From Chitinophagaceae bacterium UBA1953 (GTDB taxonomy: Bacteria > Bacteroidota > Bacteroidia > Chitinophagales > Chitinophagaceae), in contig DDEN01000062.1 in assembly GCA_002336115.1 (NCBI GenBank), positions 1 through 5,138 of the forward strand: a stretch of DNA of 5,138 bases, read 5' to 3'. This document shows, in pieces, positions 1-5,138 of the stretch. The translations under genes and the position numbers were made by a program. The first letter of the stretch is position 1. Each line of letters opens with the position of its first letter. The notes below the pieces were generated by a model. That model was given only the letters and a program-made list of their open reading frames with translations. It did not search any database and was not told the origin of the DNA.

Positions 1-39
1 TTAGGAAAATAATCTTGATTAATTCACTAAATCCACGGA

Positions 40-1161
40 ATGATTAAAATTGGAATTACCGGCCAGGCAGGGTTTGTTGGCACTCATCTGTTCAATTACC
101 TGGGTTTACAAAATGAAGTTGAAAGAATCAGTTTTGATGATTCTTTTTTTCTTGATGTTTCAAAACTGAAAGATTTTGTCAGACAATGCGATGTAATAGT
201 TCACCTGGCTGCTATGAACCGGCACAATGATCCGGATGTGCTGTATAGGACTAATATTAAATTAGTTGAAGATTTGATTGCAGCAATGGAAACAGAAAAG
301 GTAAGTCCTCATGTTATCTTTTCTTCTTCAACGCAGGAAGAACGTGATAATTTGTATGGCCTGTCCAAAAAAGAGGGTCGAGAGCTTTTTATCAACTGGG
401 CACAAAAGCAAAATGCATCATTCACAGGCTTGGTAATACCCAATGTTTTCGGGCCTTTTGGTAATCCTTTCTACAACTCAGTGATTGCTACTTTTTCGCA
501 CCAGCTTACACATGGTGAACAACCACGTATTGACGTGGATGGAACGTTAAATCTGATCTATGTGGGCGAATTGGTTGAAAAAATTTGGGAGATAATTAAA
601 GAAAAGATGTCGGCACCTATATATCCTGTGGCATATTCTGCCCAATATAAAGTGTCACAAATACTCGAATTGCTTCAAAAATATAAAAAGCTGTATTTTG
701 ATAACGGGGTAATTCCTGCTTTGAATAATAGATTTGAATTAAATCTATTTAATACATTCCGATCTTATATTGATATCAGTAACCATTTTCCGGTCTTTCT
801 CAGGAAACATTCCGATGCCAGGGGAAGTTTTATTGAGACAGTTAAAACCGAAGTTGGTGGGCAGTTTTCGTTTTCGACAACTCACCCAGGTATTACCCGA
901 GGTGAACATTTTCATTCCAGAAAAATTGAGCGATTTACAGTAATACAGGGTAAAGCAACGATAGAAATGCGAAAAATTGGAACCAATGAAGTTCTTCATT
1001 TTGAGCTTGATGGCAATAATCCTTCATTTGTTGATATGCCAACCTGGTATACGCATAATATCAGTAATATAGGCACTGACGATTTAATCACCTTGTTCTG
1101 GATCAATGAATTTTTTGATCCTACTGATCCGGATACATTTTTTGAAAAGGTTCGCTTATAG
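40..1161 (+). CDS. capF: CapF-type bifunctional SDR reductase/cupin epimerase (UDP-L-FucNAc pathway)
   Basis: Probable cytoplasmic CapF/WbjC/FnlB, the second enzyme of UDP-L-FucNAc synthesis. In the family the C-terminal cupin epimerises C3 of the 4-keto sugar made by CapE, and the N-terminal SDR domain reduces the 4-keto group with NADPH, giving UDP-2-acetamido-2,6-dideoxy-L-talose. Seen here: a Rossmann dinucleotide motif GQAGFVG at residues 8-14, a serine cluster at 95-97, the SDR pair Y106 and K110 (YGLSK), and NVFGP at 135-139. From about residue 252 a cupin domain follows, with the motif GEHFHSRKIE (288-297) and YTHN (337-340); H290, H292, E297 and H339 are the likely metal ligands. The 373-residue length is close to the roughly 370 expected, so the protein looks intact. 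The ATG at 40 puts the Rossmann strand at the very N-terminus, as expected. The 2-epimerase gene that follows after 83 bases supports the assignment. A different 4-ketohexosamine reductase with the same architecture is the main alternative. Confidence 0.9.
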   Translation: MIKIGITGQAGFVGTHLFNYLGLQNEVERISFDDSFFLDVSKLKDFVRQCDVIVHLAAMNRHNDPDVLYRTNIKLVEDLIAAMETEKVSPHVIFSSSTQEERDNLYGLSKKEGRELFINWAQKQNASFTGLVIPNVFGPFGNPFYNSVIATFSHQLTHGEQPRIDVDGTLNLIYVGELVEKIWEIIKEKMSAPIYPVAYSAQYKVSQILELLQKYKKLYFDNGVIPALNNRFELNLFNTFRSYIDISNHFPVFLRKHSDARGSFIETVKTEVGGQFSFSTTHPGITRGEHFHSRKIERFTVIQGKATIEMRKIGTNEVLHFELDGNNPSFVDMPTWYTHNISNIGTDDLITLFWINEFFDPTDPDTFFEKVRL

Positions 1162-1244
1162 CTGAAAATTAATAGTAGCCTATTCATCGTAATGCAAAAA
1201 AAATACAATTATAAATTACCTGCATCCATAAAATTAGCCTGAAT

Positions 1245-2378
1245 ATGATTCCTACCCAATTAAAAATTGTAACTGTCGTTGGCACAAGACCTGAAATTAT
1301 CAGGCTTTCGCGCACAATGGCGTTACTTGATAAATATGTTAACCAGATTATTGTACACACAGGTCAAAATTACGATTATGAACTAAATGAAATATTCTGG
1401 AACGAACTGGAACTGCGCAAACCTGATTATTTCCTCGGAATAGATACATCATCGCTGGGAGCAGCCGTTGGCGGAATATTGCAAAAAACTGAAGAGATTT
1501 TAAAGATTGAAAAACCCGATGGACTGTTGGTGTTAGGCGATACTAATTCTTGTCTTTCAGCATACATGGCAAAACGTATGCATATTCCAGTATTTCATAT
1601 GGAAGCAGGAAACAGAAGTTTTGATTTTAATGTTCCGGAGGAAACCAACAGAAGGATTATTGATCATATTGCAGATTATAACCTTGTTTATACCGAACAT
1701 GCACGCAGGCATCTGCTCAGCGAAGGCTTACAACACAGGCGGATTTATCTGACCGGCTCTCCAATGAAAGAAGTGCTGGAATATTACAAACCAAAGATTG
1801 ACGGTTCTGACGTTTTGACCAATCTTGGTCTCGAATCCAGCAAATACTTTATGGTATCGACCCACCGGGAAGAAAATGTAGACAATCCTGAAAATCTGAA
1901 AAAAATATTAGTCGTACTGAATGAACTGGCAAAAACCTATAACTACCCGGTTATAGTTAGTACTCATCCACGCACACGCAAAAGAATAGAACAATTAGGA
2001 GAAGCTGGTTTAGATCAAAGAATAAAATTTCTAAAACCTTTTGGTTTTATTGATTATGTTCATTTACAACAAAATGCCTTATGTACTGTTTCCGATAGCG
2101 GTACTATTAGTGAAGAATCTTCTATACTTGGTTTTCCGGCAATATCACTGAGGCAATCGATGGAAAGGCCAGAAGCCCAGGATACAGGGTCCATAATACT
2201 TACAGGGTTCGACCCGGACGTAATTCTCAACTCAGTGATCATGGTTGTACACGAAATTAAGGAAAGATTTCCTAAAAGTGTTCCAACTGATTACCAGATT
2301 AATGATACTTCGTGGCGTGTGGTAAAGCTCATAATCGGGAATTGTAAGTTAAGCAACTTGTGGAGCGGGGTGAAATAG
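1245..2378 (+). CDS. capG: Non-hydrolysing UDP-HexNAc 2-epimerase, probable CapG/WbjD (UDP-L-FucNAc synthase)
   Basis: A complete 377-residue cytoplasmic protein of the WecB-like non-hydrolysing 2-epimerase family (GT-B fold). Seen: GTRPE at 13-17; LGDT with D99; HMEAG with E120; PEETNR (131-136); THREEN with H207; SDSGTISEES (283-292); and ERPEAQDTG (307-315). D99, E120, E132 or E133, and H207 correspond by motif to catalytic residues known in bacterial UDP-GlcNAc 2-epimerases. From memory, WecB proper usually reads TDSGG and RDTTERPE, whereas SDSGTISEES with ERPExxDxG is the style of CapG/WbjD. Together with the capF-like gene 83 bases upstream, this favours C2 epimerisation of UDP-6-deoxy-L-TalNAc to UDP-L-FucNAc over UDP-GlcNAc/UDP-ManNAc interconversion. 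A generic annotation would be wecB. The ATG at 1245 lies about 12 codons before the GTRPE loop, which is normal. The last 15 or so residues match no motif I know, but the neighbouring frames show no sign of a frameshift. Family certain; exact substrate inferred. Confidence 0.9.
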   Translation: MIPTQLKIVTVVGTRPEIIRLSRTMALLDKYVNQIIVHTGQNYDYELNEIFWNELELRKPDYFLGIDTSSLGAAVGGILQKTEEILKIEKPDGLLVLGDTNSCLSAYMAKRMHIPVFHMEAGNRSFDFNVPEETNRRIIDHIADYNLVYTEHARRHLLSEGLQHRRIYLTGSPMKEVLEYYKPKIDGSDVLTNLGLESSKYFMVSTHREENVDNPENLKKILVVLNELAKTYNYPVIVSTHPRTRKRIEQLGEAGLDQRIKFLKPFGFIDYVHLQQNALCTVSDSGTISEESSILGFPAISLRQSMERPEAQDTGSIILTGFDPDVILNSVIMVVHEIKERFPKSVPTDYQINDTSWRVVKLIIGNCKLSNLWSGVK

Positions 2379-2464
2379 TTCCAGACATAAACCTGAATTT
2401 AAAAATTACAACGTAAGTTCATTCGCGGGATTACCTAATCCCATTGAATTTTAAAACAAATATA

Positions 2465-3325
2465 ATGGCCAATTCATCTAACGAGTGGGATTTAATAATA
2501 GAACCCAGGGGCAGTTTGTTCAAACTCAATTTAAAAGAAGTATGGAAATACAAGGACCTGCTTGAAATGTACATAAAGCGTGACATTGTCACGTTTTACA
2601 AACAAACCATATTGGGGCCGCTTTGGTTTTTTATACAGCCAATATTTACAACGGTTGTTTTTATGTTCGTTTTTGGCGGGTTGGCAGGTATTCCTACAGA
2701 TGGTATTCCTCAGCCTCTTTTTTACCTGTCAGGAATTTGTTTGTGGAATTATTTTTCCGATTCGTTAATAAAAACATCTGACACATTTTATTTGAACCAG
2801 GCGGTTTTTGGTAAGGTTTATTTTCCTCGGCTGGTAGTTCCAATCTCTGTAACAATTTCGGGTTTACTCAAAATGCTGATTCAGTTTATACTTTTTATTG
2901 GCGTTTATGTGTACTTCGTTGCTAAAGGAACCCACATTGGTATTAACTACTATGCTTTACTTTTTCCGGTTTTGATTTTCATTCTGGCAGGACTTGGCCT
3001 TGCATTTGGAATTATTGTTTCATCAATGACAACAAAATACAGGGATTTGAAATTTTTAGTTGCATTTGCAGTGCAATTATGGATGTACTTTACACCTGTT
3101 ATATATCCCCTTTCAGTGATGGAAGGAAGCTATAAAAAATACATGTGGTTAATTCAAGCCAACCCGCTTACTGCAGTATTAGAGACTTTTAAATACGGAT
3201 TTTTAGGAAAAGGATCGTTTTCATGGTTTTCGCTGGGTTACAGTTTTGCATTCACAATTATATTGCTTTTTATTGGAACTATTATATTTAACAGAGTTGA
3301 GCGGTCATTCATGGACGTAGTTTAA
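2465..3325 (+). CDS. wzm: ABC-2 type polysaccharide export permease (Wzm)
   Basis: The 286-residue integral inner-membrane subunit of a polysaccharide ABC exporter, which moves undecaprenyl-linked glycan from cytoplasm to periplasm with the ATPase encoded next. Seen: a polar N-terminus with EWDLIIEPRGS; an amphipathic stretch (about 22-40); the family-typical YKQTILGPLWFFIQP (45-59); about six hydrophobic segments near residues 52-74, 83-100, 125-152, 163-187, 196-217 and 257-277; a cytoplasmic SSMTTKYRDLKF (186-197), a likely ATPase contact; NPLTAVLETFKYGFLG (233-248); and a short tail ending RSFMDVV. The same frame opens seven codons earlier at a TTG (2444), giving 293 residues. I prefer the ATG at 2465 because homologues usually begin only a few residues before the E-W motif and an A-rich leader precedes this ATG. 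Length and topology fit an intact Wzm/TagG-like protein. A teichoic-acid-type exporter is the structural alternative, but the L-FucNAc genes point to O-antigen or capsule. Confidence 0.92.
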   Translation: MANSSNEWDLIIEPRGSLFKLNLKEVWKYKDLLEMYIKRDIVTFYKQTILGPLWFFIQPIFTTVVFMFVFGGLAGIPTDGIPQPLFYLSGICLWNYFSDSLIKTSDTFYLNQAVFGKVYFPRLVVPISVTISGLLKMLIQFILFIGVYVYFVAKGTHIGINYYALLFPVLIFILAGLGLAFGIIVSSMTTKYRDLKFLVAFAVQLWMYFTPVIYPLSVMEGSYKKYMWLIQANPLTAVLETFKYGFLGKGSFSWFSLGYSFAFTIILLFIGTIIFNRVERSFMDVV

Positions 3326-3345
3326 CTGTAAAAAAATCCATGAAT
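3307..3345. repeat. 9-bp perfect inverted repeat across the wzm stop and wzm-wzt gap
   Basis: ATTCATGGA (3307-3315) lies inside the last codons of the permease gene and its exact reverse complement TCCATGAAT (3337-3345) lies in the gap before wzt, with a 21-base loop that contains the stop codon. A second, mutually exclusive pairing is possible between ACTGT (3325-3329) and ACAGT (3348-3352). No T-run follows the stem, so it is not an intrinsic terminator. A repeat of this size can occur by chance in several kilobases of AT-rich DNA; any role in mRNA folding, stability or coupling of wzm and wzt expression is speculation. Confidence 0.35.
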
Positions 3346-3372
3346 AAACAGTAGCAAACCAGAAATTAGCAG

Positions 3373-4680
3373 ATGAGTGATATAGCGATAAAATTTGAAA
3401 ACGTTTCCAAGCAGTACAGATTAGGTTCCATTGGCACAGGTACTTTGAGTCACGATCTGAACCGTTGGTGGATTATGAATGTTCAAGGTAAACCAGATCC
3501 GTACCTTAAAATTGGCCAGGTTAACGACAGAGAGAATAAGTCTACCAGTGAATACGTATGGGCACTTAATGATATAAACTTTGAAGTAAAACAGGGTGAA
3601 GTCCTTGGAATTATCGGAAAAAATGGCGCCGGCAAGTCGACTCTCCTAAAAATATTATCCAGGGTTACAACGCCTTCTACGGGGAAAATAACGGCTAAAG
3701 GACGTATTGCATCGTTACTCGAAGTTGGAACCGGATTTCATCCTGAAATGACTGGTCGTGAAAATATTTTCATGAACGGTTCAATTATGGGCATGACTAA
3801 AACGGAGATAAAAAGCAAATTAGATGAAATTGTCGACTTTGCCGGTGTCGAAAAATACCTGGATACCCCGGTTAAAAGATATTCAAGTGGAATGACGGTA
3901 CGCTTAGGTTTTGCTATTGCAGCGCACCTCGAACCTGAAATTCTGGTGGTTGATGAAGTACTTGCTGTCGGAGATGCAGAATTTCAGAAAAAAGCCATTG
4001 GTCGCATGCAGCATGTAAGCCAAACACAAGGCAGAACAGTTTTGTTTGTAAGCCACAATATGCAGGCAATCACTAATCTTTGCTCACGAGTTGTGCTGTT
4101 AAACCGGGGTGGGGTGGCTATGGATAGTGATCCGGTGAATGTAATCAGAAATTACCTGATGTTTGAATCATTAAAGGAGGGCTCAATAACGTGGAATGAA
4201 GAAACTGCTTTGGGAGATTCAATCATAAAATTATTGTCTATTAAACTACAGGGTGAAGATAATTTTGTCAGGAGTCATTTCTTTTCAAATTCAATCATCA
4301 GGGTACAGTTAGAATTTATGATTGAAAAATTAGACGATGATCTTGTTGTTGGTTTTGATATTCTGGATGAAAATAATTCGATTATATTACGAACATATCA
4401 TAACGACGGACATCCTGAAAATTGGCCGAAATTGAAACTTGGCTTTAATAAAATCGCCTGTGATCTTCCCGCTGGTTTTTTTAATTCAGGTACCTATTAC
4501 ATCAGCCCTAAGTTTAGCTTGCATTTTAAGAAATGGATTATAAACTCTGATCCCTTGCTATCATTTGAAGTAGAAATAAATCATGGAGTTTCTCCATTTT
4601 GGAACCGCATAAGTAAATCCAACAGGCCAGGTTCATCTGCCATGATTTTGCCTTGGAAAGTTAATGATAATGAAGAATAA
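3373..4680 (+). CDS. wzt: Polysaccharide ABC exporter ATPase with C-terminal substrate-binding-type domain (Wzt)
   Basis: The 435-residue cytoplasmic, membrane-associated ATPase partner of the upstream permease. Seen in the nucleotide-binding domain (about 1-250): Walker A GKNGAGKST (82-90); LLEVGTGFHPEMTGREN (115-131), typical of polysaccharide-exporter ATPases; signature YSSGM (170-174) replacing LSGGQ, as usual in this family; Walker B ILVVDE with D194 and E195; and the switch histidine H228 in FVSHN. All catalytic residues are present. Between the first strand and Walker A there is a long insertion (about 18-62) with RWW and DPYLKIG, which I recall from Bacteroidota homologues. Residues about 265-428 form an extra, mostly beta domain in the position of the Wzt C-terminal domain, which in E. 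coli O8/O9a systems binds the modified non-reducing end of the O-antigen. Its sequence is much less familiar than the ATPase part, as expected for a specificity domain. The ATG at 3373 is 47 bases after the permease stop and leads directly into the first beta strand. Confidence 0.94.
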   Translation: MSDIAIKFENVSKQYRLGSIGTGTLSHDLNRWWIMNVQGKPDPYLKIGQVNDRENKSTSEYVWALNDINFEVKQGEVLGIIGKNGAGKSTLLKILSRVTTPSTGKITAKGRIASLLEVGTGFHPEMTGRENIFMNGSIMGMTKTEIKSKLDEIVDFAGVEKYLDTPVKRYSSGMTVRLGFAIAAHLEPEILVVDEVLAVGDAEFQKKAIGRMQHVSQTQGRTVLFVSHNMQAITNLCSRVVLLNRGGVAMDSDPVNVIRNYLMFESLKEGSITWNEETALGDSIIKLLSIKLQGEDNFVRSHFFSNSIIRVQLEFMIEKLDDDLVVGFDILDENNSIILRTYHNDGHPENWPKLKLGFNKIACDLPAGFFNSGTYYISPKFSLHFKKWIINSDPLLSFEVEINHGVSPFWNRISKSNRPGSSAMILPWKVNDNEE

Positions 4681-4732
4681 ATCTGATTATTAACATTCAA
4701 ATCAAAGTCTGTTATTTAATTGAGAAATATTA

Positions 4733-4744
4733 AGATCCGGATCT
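4733..4744. repeat. 12-bp perfect palindrome upstream of the glycosyltransferase
   Basis: AGATCCGGATCT is its own reverse complement and sits in the 102-base gap between wzt and the next gene, about 38 bases before the ATG at 4783. It is more GC-rich than the surrounding DNA. There is no loop and no following T-run, so it is not a terminator hairpin. It could be a dimeric-protein binding site, a restriction-type site cluster, or chance; I see no recognisable promoter around it. Confidence 0.3.
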
Positions 4745-4782
4745 GGATTAAAATTGTATTCATTTAACTTTTTACTTCAACG

Positions 4783-5138
4783 ATGAAAAATGCACTTCTC
4801 TATTCACCTGGATTGGCGGGTCACAGGCAAGTGTATATTTTCGTACTTGCAAATATTTTGCGTAAATTGGCTTATTCCGTATACATTGCCGCCAACTTTG
4901 CTGAGAAACCTAAAAACTCTTTTTACCTTGATAAGCTGGAAACTGATCCTGAAATATTTTGGATTGATACCAATCGGATGGATGGAAATGGAGTTTCAGT
5001 AAATATCAATGATTTTAAAGCTATACAGAAATCAAATGATATAATCCTGACAATATTTCTTGAAGCTGATAATCATATTGCCTTATTTAATTCACAGGTA
5101 TTAAACAGGCATAACCGATTGTTAGGTAAGAATATGGG
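4783..5138 (+). CDS. Probable GT-B (GT4-like) glycosyltransferase, N-terminal part, cut by window end
   Basis: An open frame starts at the ATG at 4783 and stays open for 118 complete codons to the window edge, so the 3' part is missing. The N-terminus reads KNALLYSPGLAGHRQVYIF (residues 2-20), followed by a helix-like LANILRKLAYSVYIAANF (22-39). This is the usual first strand, glycine-rich loop with GHR, and first helix of the acceptor-side Rossmann domain in GT-B glycosyltransferases. TIFLEADNHIALF (90-102) resembles a second conserved strand and loop I recall from Bacteroidota glycan-cluster glycosyltransferases. The nucleotide-sugar-binding half, including any E-x7-E motif, lies beyond the window, so donor and acceptor cannot be named. 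It would work in the cytoplasm or at the inner membrane face, adding a sugar to the lipid-linked glycan that Wzm/Wzt exports. There is no Shine-Dalgarno sequence; the ATG is chosen because the strand-loop motif begins right after it. A different Rossmann-fold glycan enzyme remains possible. Confidence 0.75.
   Translation, partial: MKNALLYSPGLAGHRQVYIFVLANILRKLAYSVYIAANFAEKPKNSFYLDKLETDPEIFWIDTNRMDGNGVSVNINDFKAIQKSNDIILTIFLEADNHIALFNSQVLNRHNRLLGKNM

Noticed and set aside
1..12. Possible tail of an upstream gene (three codons and TAA)
   Set aside because: Three residues (L-G-K) cannot be assigned to a family. A capE-like gene is expected there from pathway logic, but the sequence in the window does not show it.
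1171..1184. Small hairpin AATAG-TAGC-CTATT after the capF stop
   Set aside because: The stem is only 5 bp, mostly A-T, and no T-run follows, so it is not a credible terminator.
745..1208. Antisense open frames opposite the capF cupin region (745-999 and 996-1208)
   Set aside because: They lie opposite a strongly conserved coding region, show no recognisable domain, and have no separate promoter or leader signals.
1162..1244. Promoter in the capF-capG gap
   Set aside because: No Bacteroidota-type TTTG/TAnnTTTG pair or sigma70-like -35/-10 pair with sensible spacing was found; A-rich runs alone are not evidence.
2060..2242. Antisense open frame opposite the 2-epimerase SDSG/ERPE region
   Set aside because: Short, no motifs, and fully explained by the conserved gene on the other strand.
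2335..2378. Possible frameshift at the 2-epimerase C-terminus
   Set aside because: The last residues look unlike the family tail I remember, but both alternative frames hit stops within a few codons and give no better match, so natural divergence is more likely.
2580..2768. Second forward open frame inside wzm
   Set aside because: It overlaps the well-conserved permease core in another frame; its hydrophobic composition is a by-product of the T-rich membrane-protein codons.
4790..5002. 70-codon forward frame overlapping the glycosyltransferase start
   Set aside because: Its product resembles no family, while the frame starting at 4783 has a clear glycosyltransferase N-terminus and remains open through the same region.

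Overview
The window is a piece of a surface-polysaccharide (O-antigen or capsule) locus, almost certainly from a member of the Bacteroidota. Three things point there: the DNA is AT-rich; none of the five start codons has a convincing Shine-Dalgarno sequence, and the leaders before them are mostly A/T-rich; and the ABC-transporter pair has the sequence style I associate with Bacteroidota Wzm/Wzt proteins. This taxonomic call is inference from style and was not searched.

All genes lie on the + strand, separated by short gaps (about 83, 86, 47 and 102 bases) with no visible strong terminator, so they are probably one transcription unit running through both ends of the window. The order is: (1) 40-1161, a two-domain SDR reductase plus cupin of the CapF/WbjC/FnlB type; (2) 1245-2378, a non-hydrolysing UDP-HexNAc 2-epimerase of the CapG/WbjD/FnlC type; (3) 2465-3325, an ABC-2 polysaccharide-export permease (Wzm); (4) 3373-4680, its ATPase with a C-terminal extension (Wzt); (5) 4783 to the window end, the 5' part of a probable GT-B glycosyltransferase that is cut off by the window edge.

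Together genes 1 and 2 are the last two steps of UDP-N-acetyl-L-fucosamine (UDP-L-FucNAc) synthesis. The first enzyme, CapE/WbjB/FnlA, is not in the window and is expected immediately upstream. Genes 3 and 4 form the inner-membrane exporter that moves the finished lipid-linked glycan to the periplasm. Gene 5 would add a sugar during assembly. The simplest reading is a glycan containing L-FucNAc exported by the ABC-transporter route.

I found no RNA genes, mobile elements, CRISPR arrays or origins, and no stretch over about 100 bases without a gene. Nothing here looks like a previously undescribed system; the notable points are modest: a gene whose frame runs off the window, an inverted repeat at the wzm/wzt junction, a short palindrome before the glycosyltransferase, and a variable Wzt C-terminal domain likely to set substrate specificity.
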